Source: Eubacterium sp. (GTDB lineage: Bacteria > Bacillota > Clostridia > Oscillospirales > Acutalibacteraceae). Taken from it: 64,000 nt of DNA. Position 1 is the stretch's first letter, and the number at the start of each line of letters is the position of its first letter. The DNA lies in assembly GCA_015655975.1 (NCBI GenBank), contig DVEP01000034.1:1-64000 (forward strand), in the 5' to 3' direction. Positions 43,165 to 51,446 of this stretch are shown here, piece after piece. The notes under the pieces were generated by a model, which did not search any database, had not been told where the DNA came from, and saw only the letters and a program-made list of their open reading frames with translations. Both the position numbers and the translations under genes were made by a program.

Positions 43165-44163
43165 ATGTTAAAAGAATTCATCGGCGTCGGCAATACCATT
43201 GAGGAAGCAACAAAAAATGCTAAAGCAGGTCTTGGCGCTCCCGACTTTGCCGATGTTAAGATAGAAGTCGTTTCAATGCCTAAAAAGAAATTTCTCGGTT
43301 TGTTCGGTGGTTCAGACGCAAAGGTAAAAGCGTGGTACGACGCTCCCGAAAAGAAGAAAAAGCCTCAGCGTTCGGCAGACAGACATAGCGAACAAAAGCC
43401 GAAAAACCGCCGTCAATCAGAAAAAAGTGCGAAAAACGACAATGCTCGTGTGAAAACAGTAGTAACCGAGCAGGAAATCAAAGCTACAAAATTGAAGTCG
43501 GACAAAAAGCCCGAACATCAAAAGCCGGAAAATCACAACAGAGAAGATGTTGAAAAGGCAGAAAACATCAATGTTGATGTTGCCGTAAAATATCTCAAAG
43601 GTATTTTGGACCATCTCGGTTGCGAAGACGCAAAGTTTGAAACAAGCGTTGCAGACGGCGAAATAAATATTGAAATTGTTTGTGAAGACTACGGCATCAT
43701 CATCGGCCGCAGAGGAGAAACACTCGACGCAATTCAGCACCTCACTTCACTTGCAGTTAAAAAGTACTACGACAAGTATATCCGTGTTTCTATCAATGTC
43801 GGCAACTACCGTGAAAAGAGAGTAGAGACAGTAAAAGCGCTTGCAAAAAGGTACGCAGAACGCGTTGCGTCAAGCGGAAGAAGATATACTTTCGAGCCTA
43901 TGAACCCGTTTGAAAGAAGAATCATTCACACAACGGTTCAGGAAATCGATGGCGTTGAATCTCGCTCAATCGGTATGAACGATGACCGCCGTGTAGTTCT
44001 CGAACCCACAGGCGGAGTAAAGTATTCAAACAACAGGGGCAGGTACAACAACCGCCGTTCTTCTTCAAAGTATCAGAAGAAAGACGAGCAGTCTTCTAAA
44101 CCCTCATCTGCTCCGAAAGCTGACAGAGCAGACTTGCCTCTCGGCAAAATCGAAATTAAATAA
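43165..44163 (+). CDS. jag: Jag/KhpB RNA-binding protein
   Basis: A 332-residue RNA-binding protein, also called KhpB or EloR, linked to cell elongation. It has a Jag-N domain (EFIGVGNTIEEATKNAKAGL, MPKKKFLGLFGG), a long basic linker (about 70-135), a KH domain with IIIGRRGETLDAIQHL and an R3H domain ending in FERRIIHTTVQE. A C-terminal Arg/Asn/Ser-rich tail of about 60 residues is extra. GGAGG precedes the ATG. Last gene of the rpmH operon. Confidence 0.95.
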   Translation: MLKEFIGVGNTIEEATKNAKAGLGAPDFADVKIEVVSMPKKKFLGLFGGSDAKVKAWYDAPEKKKKPQRSADRHSEQKPKNRRQSEKSAKNDNARVKTVVTEQEIKATKLKSDKKPEHQKPENHNREDVEKAENINVDVAVKYLKGILDHLGCEDAKFETSVADGEINIEIVCEDYGIIIGRRGETLDAIQHLTSLAVKKYYDKYIRVSINVGNYREKRVETVKALAKRYAERVASSGRRYTFEPMNPFERRIIHTTVQEIDGVESRSIGMNDDRRVVLEPTGGVKYSNNRGRYNNRRSSSKYQKKDEQSSKPSSAPKADRADLPLGKIEIK

Positions 44164-44178
44164 TTTTGTAATTTTGAC

Positions 44179-44215
44179 ACACGCAACAACTTAAATGCTG
44201 TTGCGTGTTTTTTGT
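44179..44215 (+). terminator. rpmH-jag operon terminator
   Basis: ACACGCAACA (44179-44188) and TGTTGCGTGT (44199-44208) are perfect ten-base arms followed by a T run. The rest of the 44216-44442 spacer has only an extended -10 promoter (TGATATAAT at 44399-44407) for the next gene. Confidence 0.9.
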
Positions 44216-44442
44216 TCAGTAACTATATCATAATTTTAAAAATCAAAACTTTTTTGCTTTGGTTTACCTGTTTCATATTTGCACCGATTCAAAAAAACAA
44301 AAATCAGTTTCGTTTCTCGGCAAACAGTTTTGACACGCTCTGATATTTGTGAACTATGTTTTAATTTTCACCCGTTTGAGTGAAATTGCTTTGCTTTAGT
44401 GATATAATCACAGACAACAGTATTATATTTGTAGGTGATGTT

Positions 44443-44976
44443 ATGTTGAAAAAAATGAATGAAAAAGACTTCGACAAAGTTTTTGACCTGATGGTACAGA
44501 GTTTTCCCGACGATGAACGCAGAACTTACGAAGATGAGAAAGCGTTGCTGGACAACCCGGCTTTTCAAATCTATGTTTTGCCGAACAAGGACGAAACAGA
44601 TGTCAGGGGATTTCTCGCTGTCTGGAACTTTGAAAAGTTCACATATTTTGACCACTTTGCAGTAAATCCAAACTACCGAAACGGCGGAATAGGCACAAAA
44701 ATGCTTACAGAGTTGGTGAAAAAATTTGACAAGACAATTTGTCTTGAAGTTGAGCCTCCCGAAACTGAAATAACAAAAAGACGAGTTGCTTTTTACGAAC
44801 GCAATAACTTCTTTTTAAACGAGTACGACTATATGCAGCCGCCTATGTCGGAGGGCAAAAGTGCAATTCCGCTTAAAATAATGACCTGCGGTAAACATAT
44901 TTCTCAGGCAGAATTTGAAGAAATTAAGTCCACACTCTATAAAAATGTTTACGGCGTCAGCCCGACAGAATATTAA
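44443..44976 (+). CDS. GNAT-family N-acetyltransferase
   Basis: A 177-residue protein of the GNAT fold. The acetyl-CoA-binding stretch is YRNGGIGTKMLTELVKK, preceded by the strand FDHFAVNPN and followed by CLEVEPP and the YERNNFF segment. The acceptor is unknown. The ATG at 44443 is preferred because AGGTGATG lies just upstream; 21 in-frame codons before it overlap the promoter. Single-gene unit. Confidence 0.82.
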   Translation: MLKKMNEKDFDKVFDLMVQSFPDDERRTYEDEKALLDNPAFQIYVLPNKDETDVRGFLAVWNFEKFTYFDHFAVNPNYRNGGIGTKMLTELVKKFDKTICLEVEPPETEITKRRVAFYERNNFFLNEYDYMQPPMSEGKSAIPLKIMTCGKHISQAEFEEIKSTLYKNVYGVSPTEY

Positions 44977-45076
44977 AATAGTTTAAATATATAAATTTAA
45001 CGGCAGAATTTCTATGAAATCTCTGCTGTTTTTTATTTTATCTCGTTGTACGATTTTGACATTTGAAATAAATATA

Positions 45077-45105
45077 TTGATTATTTTGTAAAACGGTTGT
45101 ATTAT
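45077..45105 (+). promoter_or_regulatory. Promoter of the GH13 gene
   Basis: TTGATT (45077-45082), a 17-base spacer and TATTAT (45100-45105), about 60 bases before the ATG at 45170. Confidence 0.5.
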
Positions 45106-45169
45106 TAAACTAAGGCGCAGTGTTTTGATTTTTTTGAAATTTTCGCCGAACTTTTTATGGGGTGATGAA

Positions 45170-46828
45170 ATGAAAAACAGAGACTACAAAAATATGTCCG
45201 TCTATCAAATCTGGCCGCGCTCGTTCTGTGACGGAAACGGAGACGGTATAGGCGACTTGGAGGGCGTTTACTCAAAACTTGACTACATAAAAGATTTGGG
45301 AGTTGACTGCATTTGGTTTTCCCCTTTGTACTGCTCCCCGAACGCCGATTTCGGCTACGATATTTCGGACTACTACAACATAAATTCCGAGTACGGCACG
45401 CTTGAAACATTCAAAAAAGTGCTTGACGGCGCTCACGAAAGAGGACTCAAAGTCATTATGGACCTTGTTGTAAACCATTCTTCCGACGAGTGCAAATGGT
45501 TTGTCGAAAGCAAAGACAAAAATTCAAAGTACGCCGACTTTTATATTTGGCGAAAAGGAAAAGGCAAAAGACCCCCGAACAACTGGCTCAGTCTTTTTGA
45601 GGGCAAAGCGTGGGAATACGACGATGAGAGGGGCGAATACTATCTGCACACTTTTGCGAAGAAACAGCCCGACCTAAACCACGACAATCCAAAAGTTCGT
45701 GAAGAGATTAAAAAAGTGATGCGTTTCTGGCTCGATATGGGAGTTGACGGTTTTCGTGAAGATGTCATTACATTCATTTCAAAGCGAGAGGGGTTGCCGA
45801 ACGGTTTTCCCATTCCCGCCGCATGCGGTATGGAGCACTATCTCAACGGACCGAACATTCACAAATACCTGACCGAGTACCGTCAGGTAATGAAAGACTA
45901 CGACTGTTTTTGCGTCGGCGAAGCGCCCTTAATGACGCCGAAAGTTGCTCTTCAGTATATTACGGAAAATGAAAATCAGGAACTCGATATGATGTTCCAT
46001 TTTCAGCACATGGAAGCCGACTGTTTTATGATGGACTTTCTGCATACGCCGTTTAATTTGAAAAAGATGAAAAGCGCGTTTTCTTCCTGGCAAAAGGCAC
46101 TCGACGGCAAAGCGTGGAACACACTGTACTTGGAAAACCACGACCACCCGAGAATAATCAGCAGGTACGGAAGCGAACAATACCGTACTGAAAGCGGAAA
46201 AATGCTTGCCGCAATGTATCTTCTTCAAAAAGGCACGCCGTTTATTTATCAGGGGCAGGAAATCGGTATGACAAACATCACCTTGCCGTCGCTTGATATG
46301 TACCAAGATGTTTTTGTAAAAAACAATTATAAAACCTGGGTAAAAATTTTCGGCAAAAGCAAGTGCCTGAAACTTGCTCAAATCTCAACGAGGGACAATG
46401 CAAGAACGCCTATGCAGTGGGACGACAGTGAAAATGCAGGTTTTACAACAGGTACTCCGTGGTTTTATGTAAACCCGAACTATAAAAAAATCAATGTCAA
46501 AAATGAAGAAGAAAATGAAAATTCAATCTTAAATTTCTATAAAAAACTTTTGCGCTATCGTAAAGATAACAATCTCATTTTGGACGGTACATATAAAGAA
46601 TACTGTAAAAACAGCAGTGAGTTATATGTCTATGAGCGCGCATTTGCCAATAAACGATTGCTTGTAATCTGTTCGTTTACCGAAAAAGGAGTAAGTTTTG
46701 ATGCGCCTGACGGCTACGACCTTGAAAAAGGCACAAAAATCTTCGGCAACTACGACACGAACTGCATCTGCAAAAATGGTTTCAAAACCCGTCCGTACGA
46801 ACTGCGCGTGTACTTATTCGACAATTGA
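45170..46828 (+). CDS. GH13 oligo-1,6-glucosidase / alpha-glucosidase
   Basis: A 552-residue cytoplasmic alpha-glucosidase, without signal peptide, that should release glucose from short alpha-glucans. Family regions are clear: YQIWPRSFCDGNGDGIGDL, DLVVNHSSDE, the nucleophile D198 in GFREDVI, the acid/base E251 in VGEAP and ENHDHPR. The QPDLNHDNPKV segment is typical of the oligo-1,6-glucosidase/trehalose-6-phosphate hydrolase subfamily. No sugar transporter or regulator is adjacent. The ATG at 45170 follows GGGGTGATG; an in-frame ATG at 45125 is too close to the promoter. Confidence 0.92.
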   Translation: MKNRDYKNMSVYQIWPRSFCDGNGDGIGDLEGVYSKLDYIKDLGVDCIWFSPLYCSPNADFGYDISDYYNINSEYGTLETFKKVLDGAHERGLKVIMDLVVNHSSDECKWFVESKDKNSKYADFYIWRKGKGKRPPNNWLSLFEGKAWEYDDERGEYYLHTFAKKQPDLNHDNPKVREEIKKVMRFWLDMGVDGFREDVITFISKREGLPNGFPIPAACGMEHYLNGPNIHKYLTEYRQVMKDYDCFCVGEAPLMTPKVALQYITENENQELDMMFHFQHMEADCFMMDFLHTPFNLKKMKSAFSSWQKALDGKAWNTLYLENHDHPRIISRYGSEQYRTESGKMLAAMYLLQKGTPFIYQGQEIGMTNITLPSLDMYQDVFVKNNYKTWVKIFGKSKCLKLAQISTRDNARTPMQWDDSENAGFTTGTPWFYVNPNYKKINVKNEEENENSILNFYKKLLRYRKDNNLILDGTYKEYCKNSSELYVYERAFANKRLLVICSFTEKGVSFDAPDGYDLEKGTKIFGNYDTNCICKNGFKTRPYELRVYLFDN

Positions 46829-46888
46829 GCAAAAGGTAATATATTATAATGTATATTATATATAGTAATAAATAAAAGCAAAAACTAA

Positions 46889-46936
46889 CAACTTTCCGAA
46901 AAATGCAAAAAGACAATTTCGGAGAGTTGTTTTCTT
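46889..46936 (+). terminator. Terminator of the GH13 gene
   Basis: CAACTTTCCGAAA (46889-46901) and TTTCGGAGAGTTG (46917-46929) pair over 13 bases with one mismatch, followed by TTTTCTTTTTT. Confidence 0.8.
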
Positions 46937-46999
46937 TTTTTAAATCTTACCGCTTTGGAAAAATAATTATAAAAAAACGAACAAATTATGAATTTTTTA

Positions 47000-47028
47000 T
47001 TGCATAATTTAAAATAATCAAATATAAT
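47000..47028 (+). promoter_or_regulatory. Promoter of the nucleobase permease operon
   Basis: TTGCAT (47000-47005), a 17-base spacer and a perfect TATAAT (47023-47028). Transcription should begin near 47035, leaving only about 90 bases of leader, most of it a short open reading frame. Confidence 0.6.
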
Positions 47029-47060
47029 TGTACTATTCAAAAATTAAGGGAGAAAGTTGT

Positions 47061-47138
47061 ATGCGACATCTTCATCAAACCGTGTCGCACTCGGCTTTTC
47101 TTACCTTAAACAGCGAGGTATCAATATGGAAACACTGA
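47061..47138 (+). CDS. Possible 25-residue leader peptide before the permease
   Basis: An ATG at 47061 follows AGGGAGA at good spacing and opens a 25-codon frame that ends 13 bases inside the permease gene. It contains three His early (residues 3, 5, 10) and one at the end. TGCGACA (47062-47068) and TGTCGCA (47083-47089) inside it form a perfect seven-base hairpin. Translation may control access to the permease start by coupling or attenuation. No homologue is known to me, so it may be chance. Confidence 0.4.
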   Translation: MRHLHQTVSHSAFLTLNSEVSIWKH

Positions 47139-48271
47139 CAAACATCGGCGCGTTTATGCTTGCTGTAATCGCAGTAATGATAAACGGCGTGCCACAACTT
47201 CTCTATGCGCAATCAAGAGGTTTTGCTATAAAACCCGCAGGTTTTGCGTACTTGGTAGGTGCAATCGGAAACACAATCACAGGCTCCGTAACACCTATTT
47301 CAAGTCAGGCTGAAACAATCACGGTTGCGAGCGTTAAAAAGAACTTGAGAAACAATGTAAGTTCTATTCTTCTTGCGGCAATATTGATGGTAGTGCTTGG
47401 CTTTTTCGGCGGAGTTACAAAAATCTCCGAATTTGCAGGTCCTGCCGTAATTGCAGGAATGATGAGCGGTGTAGGCTTAATGCTTGCAGGCGTATCGCTC
47501 GACATGTTCACACAGGAAAAGCGAACAACAATCATTTCGGTAATTTCAGCGCTTGTTGCTTACATCCTTTTCCTTGACAACAGCAACAAAGTGGTTTGGA
47601 CAATCTTCATTTCCGTTGCAGTTTCAACTTTTGACTTTTTGTTCATTCAAAAGCGTCGTGTAGATATTGCGGCTACGGCAGAAGACGGCAGAGAAATCAT
47701 TGAAACAAACACTGAGTGGAAATTTTGGAAAAAAGAGTATTGGGCAGACTTCAAACTCATTAAACCGACAATCAATATGAGCGTAATTTTCAGCGCATTG
47801 AGTATTTTGATGCTCAATGTCGGTGCAAACATTTCATTCGGCGGTATCACCGCAAGCATTGCAGGAACTGAGCAAAATCTCGACCATTTGTCAATCATCA
47901 ACTCTTTGGCAGACATTCCGAGCGCATTGTTCGGCGGTCCTCCGATTGAGGCTATCATTTCAGGTACGGCAGGCGCTCCGTGGCCTGTTGCCTGCGGAGT
48001 AGTATTTATGCTTTTGACAGCAATTTTGATTTTGACAGGCTTAATCGGTCGTCTCGGAAAATATCTTCCGGCTCAAAGTATCGCAGGATTTCTTTTTGTA
48101 ATCGGTCTTATAATGACTTTCGCTCCGAACCTTTCAACAGTTGCAACAACTCCTAACCCGATGGGCGGATATATTGCTCTGGGCGTAACTGCCTGGTCGA
48201 AAAACCCGTTTTTCGGTATGGTTGCAGGCGTACTTGTAAACATGTTCGGTGCATATATCGGACTTGCATAA
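47126..48271 (+). CDS. NCS2-type nucleobase permease
   Basis: A 381-residue polytopic membrane protein of the xanthine/uracil/guanine permease group. Features include the NTITGSVTPISSQAETITVAS segment near the N-terminus, LNVGANISFGGITASIAGTE in the middle, and the Gly/Pro-rich SALFGGPPIEAIISGTAGAPW substrate region. The linked phosphoribosyltransferase gene 12 bases downstream makes a purine or related base the likely substrate. The ATG at 47126 has GAGGTATC upstream. No purine riboswitch fits in the short leader. Confidence 0.8.
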   Translation: METLTNIGAFMLAVIAVMINGVPQLLYAQSRGFAIKPAGFAYLVGAIGNTITGSVTPISSQAETITVASVKKNLRNNVSSILLAAILMVVLGFFGGVTKISEFAGPAVIAGMMSGVGLMLAGVSLDMFTQEKRTTIISVISALVAYILFLDNSNKVVWTIFISVAVSTFDFLFIQKRRVDIAATAEDGREIIETNTEWKFWKKEYWADFKLIKPTINMSVIFSALSILMLNVGANISFGGITASIAGTEQNLDHLSIINSLADIPSALFGGPPIEAIISGTAGAPWPVACGVVFMLLTAILILTGLIGRLGKYLPAQSIAGFLFVIGLIMTFAPNLSTVATTPNPMGGYIALGVTAWSKNPFFGMVAGVLVNMFGAYIGLA

Positions 48272-48283
48272 CGGAGGATAAAT

Positions 48284-48850
48284 ATGGAAGAAAAAAATAC
48301 ATATACAGTTCATCTTGCAGACGACTATGCCGTTGAACTTCAACAGCTTGACATCGGCGACGGTGTTTCAATCTACTCGTTCGATATGACGGGCGAGTGC
48401 GAGTGGAACCGTGTTTCTGCAAAAGAGTTGCTTAAAAAATTGGAGCCGTACGATTTTGACGGTTTCGTTACGGTTCAGACAAAGTCCTGCGGTCTCACTC
48501 AGGCTATCAGCGAAAAGTATCCCAAATATTTGGAACTTCGCAAAAGTAAAAAGAACTTCATGGTTGACCCTGTCGGAGTTACCGTTGAGTCGATTACTAC
48601 AAAAGGCAAACAGGAACTTTGGATAGGCAAAGAAAAGTACGAGTATTTTTCAGGTAAAAAACTCTGCTTTTTGGACGATGTTGTTTCAACAGGCGGAACA
48701 ATCGACGCAGTTTTGGAATTGGCAGAAAAAATCGGAATAGATATTTCAGTCATCGCCTGCGTTTTGACAGAGGGTGTAAAAAGAACGGAGTACAACGGTA
48801 TTCCTCTCGTTTCTCTCGACCATATTCCGTTGCCTGAAAAGAAAAACTGA
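48284..48850 (+). CDS. Type I phosphoribosyltransferase (adenine/xanthine PRTase-like)
   Basis: A 188-residue salvage enzyme that should join a nucleobase to PRPP. The PRPP loop LCFLDDVVSTGGTIDAV and the earlier TVQTKSCGLTQAISEKY region fit the APRT-like branch. The base specificity cannot be read from sequence. GGAGG precedes the ATG. It is paired with the permease, as in xpt-pbuX units but in the opposite order. Confidence 0.82.
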   Translation: MEEKNTYTVHLADDYAVELQQLDIGDGVSIYSFDMTGECEWNRVSAKELLKKLEPYDFDGFVTVQTKSCGLTQAISEKYPKYLELRKSKKNFMVDPVGVTVESITTKGKQELWIGKEKYEYFSGKKLCFLDDVVSTGGTIDAVLELAEKIGIDISVIACVLTEGVKRTEYNGIPLVSLDHIPLPEKKN

Positions 48851-48874
48851 GTAAAAACAAAATAATTATTTAAA

Positions 48875-48915
48875 AAATTCCTCAATCGTGTTGTTGATTG
48901 AGGAATTTTTCTTTT
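48875..48915 (+). terminator. Terminator of the permease operon
   Basis: AAATTCCTCAATC and GATTGAGGAATTT are perfect 13-base arms with an eight-base loop, then TTCTTTTT. The 48916-49093 spacer after it shows nothing recognisable. Confidence 0.9.
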
Positions 48916-49093
48916 TAAAAGTTTTGAATAATTTTCTTTTGGGATTTTTGCTGTTAAAAAGTCAAGTTTGTTTTAAATACCTGATTTTCGTTTTTTAAAG
49001 AAAAATAAAACAGTCTTTCTTTGCGAACTCAAAATGCCTGCTTTATTTTTTCTTAATAACAATATATATGTTGCTTTTACCGTTTTAATTTAT

Positions 49094-49117
49094 CTTGTGC
49101 TAATCTATAAGCACAAG
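49094..49117 (+). promoter_or_regulatory. Hairpin next to the ribosome site of the small membrane protein gene
   Basis: CTTGTGC (49094-49100) and GCACAAG (49111-49117) are perfect seven-base arms with a ten-base loop, ending four bases before AGGAGGG. It could tune translation or stabilise the mRNA end. Confidence 0.4.
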
Positions 49118-49132
49118 GTTAGGAGGGATAAT

Positions 49133-49327
49133 ATGTCAGCCATATTTAAAACCATACATAAACTTGACAATCGTATAGAAACATACACTAAGCATTTTGC
49201 ATTTAAACATCCGCACATATCCTCTTTAGTGTTATTTATCGGTATGCCGATTTGCGTTATTGCTGCCGTATTTTTCTTTACCGTCGTCATTACGGCTCCT
49301 ATAGCATTGATTTTCGGGTGGTTATAA
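49133..49327 (+). CDS. Small membrane protein, unknown function
   Basis: A 64-residue protein. The first 30 residues are polar and basic with several His and Lys, and the last 34 form a long hydrophobic hairpin or two short helices ending in a Trp-Leu C-terminus. The ATG at 49133 has AGGAGGG six bases upstream; in-frame codons from 49034 lack a site. It sits 200 bases before the kdp operon on the same strand but has its own leader. I recognise no family. Confidence 0.6.
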   Translation: MSAIFKTIHKLDNRIETYTKHFAFKHPHISSLVLFIGMPICVIAAVFFFTVVITAPIALIFGWL

Positions 49328-49440
49328 TTATTTAAAATGAACAAAGTCGAACACAATATGTCTGAAGTTTGCTTTGCAGTGCCTTTTAACGCAGTTTTAA
49401 TTAACATTTCAGTTTTAAAACATATCGGGCTCGATTTTTT

Positions 49441-49462
49441 CAATCTTAATACAATCTTAATA
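49441..49462 (+). promoter_or_regulatory. Tandem KdpE-type box upstream of kdpFABC
   Basis: Two perfect adjacent copies of CAATCTTAATA (49441-49451, 49452-49462), an 11-base head-to-tail repeat as bound by OmpR-family response regulators. A TAAAAT at 49504-49509 is a possible -10 with no -35, which fits activation. A nearly identical pair stands before kdpD. Confidence 0.7.
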
Positions 49463-49530
49463 CGCCGTGAATTCTGCTAACCCAAATTTAATTTTTATGT
49501 TGCTAAAATGTAATGCAAGGAGGTAGGACT

Positions 49531-49617
49531 ATGAATATTATAATTGCATTTATCGGTCTTTGTGCTGCGGCACTGCTCATTTATTATGTCTATATACTAA
49601 TGAAAGGGGATGAGTAA
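49531..49617 (+). CDS. kdpF: Potassium-transporting ATPase subunit KdpF
   Basis: A 28-residue single-helix membrane peptide directly before kdpA. It opens MNIIIAFIGL, continues with a hydrophobic helix and ends with a short polar tail (LMKGDE). KdpF stabilises the KdpABC complex. AGGAGG lies seven bases before the ATG, and kdpA starts two bases after the stop. Confidence 0.85.
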   Translation: MNIIIAFIGLCAAALLIYYVYILMKGDE

Positions 49618-49619
49618 AA

Positions 49620-51434
49620 ATGAATGCAGTAATACAATATATACTTTATCTTGCTGTACTTATTGCTTTGGCTATTCCGCTCGGCGCATACATAAAAAAA
49701 GTAATGAACGGAGAAAAAACATTTCTTTCCAAAATTCTTACGCCTTGCGAAAATGCTGTATATAAAGTTATGCGCGTCAATAAAGACGAGCAAATGAATT
49801 GGAAAAAATATGCCGTTTCTGTTTTGATTTTTTCAGGCATCGGCTTTGTATTCTTATTTTTACTTCAACTTTTACAGGGAGTTCTTCCCGGAAACCCGCA
49901 AGGGCTTGCAGGTGTGAAATGGGATTTGGCATTTAACACTGCGGCAAGTTTTATAACCAACACAAACTGGCAGGCATACAGCGGCGAGTCAACGCTCAGC
50001 TATCTTACACAGGCGCTCGGACTTACCGTACAGAACTTTGTTTCGGCAGCCACCGGTATTGCTGTATTGTTTGCTTTGATACGAGGCTTTATAAAAGTCA
50101 AGGCAGACGGTTTAGGCAGTTTTTGGGTTGATATGACAAGAATTGTCATTCACATTTTAATTCCGCTCAATCTTGTAATTTCACTTTGCCTTATAGGCGG
50201 AGGCGTTATTCAAAACTTCAAAAGCGCCGAAACCGTATCGCTCGTTGAACCGATTGCAGTAAGTGCAGAGGGTGAAATCATTGAAAATGCTGAAATTGAC
50301 CTTGAAAAAAATATTGTAACGGTAAACGGAGAAACTGTTGAAGACGCAGAAATTGTTACCGAACAATTCGTACCTATGGGCCCTGCCGCAAGTCAGGTAG
50401 CCATTAAACAAACAGGTACAAACGGCGGAGGTTATATGGGCGTAAACTCTGCTCATCCTTTAGAAAATCCGAACGGATTTACAAATTTGATTGAAATGAT
50501 TTCAATACTGCTTATTCCTGCTGCACTGTGTTTCACTTTCGGTAAGGCAGTGAAAAATAAAAAGCAGGGCGTTGCAATCTTTATGGCAATGTTTATTTGT
50601 CTTGCATTGGCTCTCGGCTCTATTGCCGTCAGCGAACAGCTTGCAACACCTCAGCTTGCTCAAGACGGAATGGTTGATATTTCCACAGTTGAGCAGGCAG
50701 GAGGAAATATGGAGGGCAAGGAGTCTCGCTTCGGTATCGCTTCCTCATCGACTTGGGCAGCGTTTACAACAGCAGCTTCGAGCGGCTCCGTAAACTCAAT
50801 GCACGACAGTTACACACCTCTCGGCGGTATGGTAACAATGCTTTTGATGCAATTGGGCGAAGTAATTTTCGGAGGCGTCGGATGCGGTCTTTACGGTATG
50901 CTTGCCTTTGCGATTTTAACGGTATTTATAGCAGGCCTTATGGTCGGCAGAACACCTGAATTTTTGGGTAAAAAAATTGAGCCGTACGAAATGAAATGGT
51001 CTGTCCTTGTTTGTCTTGCTACACCGATAGCAATTTTGGTCGGAAGCGGTATTGCGGCAGCTGTTCCGAGCGTAGCGGACAGTCTGAACAACACAGGAGC
51101 GCACGGATTTTCCGAAATGCTTTACGCATTTTCTTCCTGCGGTGCCAACAACGGCTCTGCTTTTGCAGGATTTAATGCTAATACCGTATTTTTAAATATT
51201 ATACTCGGTCTTGTAATGCTGTTTGCCCGTTTCCTTCCGATTATCGGAACATTGGCAATCGCAGGCAGTCTTGCAGGCAAAAAGAGAATTGCAACAAGTG
51301 CAGGTACACTTTCCACAACAAACGGTATGTTTGTATTTTTGCTGATTTTGATTGTACTGATTATCGGTGCGCTCAGCTTCTTCCCTGCGTTAGCGCTCGG
51401 ACCGTTGGCTGAATTTTTCAGTAATGTAATGTAA
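49620..51434 (+). CDS. kdpA: Potassium-transporting ATPase potassium-binding subunit KdpA
   Basis: The K+-selective channel-like subunit of the high-affinity Kdp pump. The four selectivity-filter regions can be seen: TNTNWQAYSGEST, GTNGGGYMGVNSAHPLENPN, TTAASSGSVNSMHDS and CGANNGSAFAG. At 604 residues it is about 45 longer than common KdpA. The extra part is an acidic stretch at about residues 211-249, just before MGPAASQ, with two similar units (ENAEIDLE, EDAEIVTE), probably facing outside. It is preceded by kdpF and followed by kdpB 12 bases later. Confidence 0.96.
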   Translation: MNAVIQYILYLAVLIALAIPLGAYIKKVMNGEKTFLSKILTPCENAVYKVMRVNKDEQMNWKKYAVSVLIFSGIGFVFLFLLQLLQGVLPGNPQGLAGVKWDLAFNTAASFITNTNWQAYSGESTLSYLTQALGLTVQNFVSAATGIAVLFALIRGFIKVKADGLGSFWVDMTRIVIHILIPLNLVISLCLIGGGVIQNFKSAETVSLVEPIAVSAEGEIIENAEIDLEKNIVTVNGETVEDAEIVTEQFVPMGPAASQVAIKQTGTNGGGYMGVNSAHPLENPNGFTNLIEMISILLIPAALCFTFGKAVKNKKQGVAIFMAMFICLALALGSIAVSEQLATPQLAQDGMVDISTVEQAGGNMEGKESRFGIASSSTWAAFTTAASSGSVNSMHDSYTPLGGMVTMLLMQLGEVIFGGVGCGLYGMLAFAILTVFIAGLMVGRTPEFLGKKIEPYEMKWSVLVCLATPIAILVGSGIAAAVPSVADSLNNTGAHGFSEMLYAFSSCGANNGSAFAGFNANTVFLNIILGLVMLFARFLPIIGTLAIAGSLAGKKRIATSAGTLSTTNGMFVFLLILIVLIIGALSFFPALALGPLAEFFSNVM

Positions 51435-51446
51435 GGAGGCACTGTT

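Noticed and set aside
47029..47125. Purine riboswitch before the nucleobase permease
   Set aside because: The leader from the predicted start is too short and lacks the conserved core of the purine aptamer.
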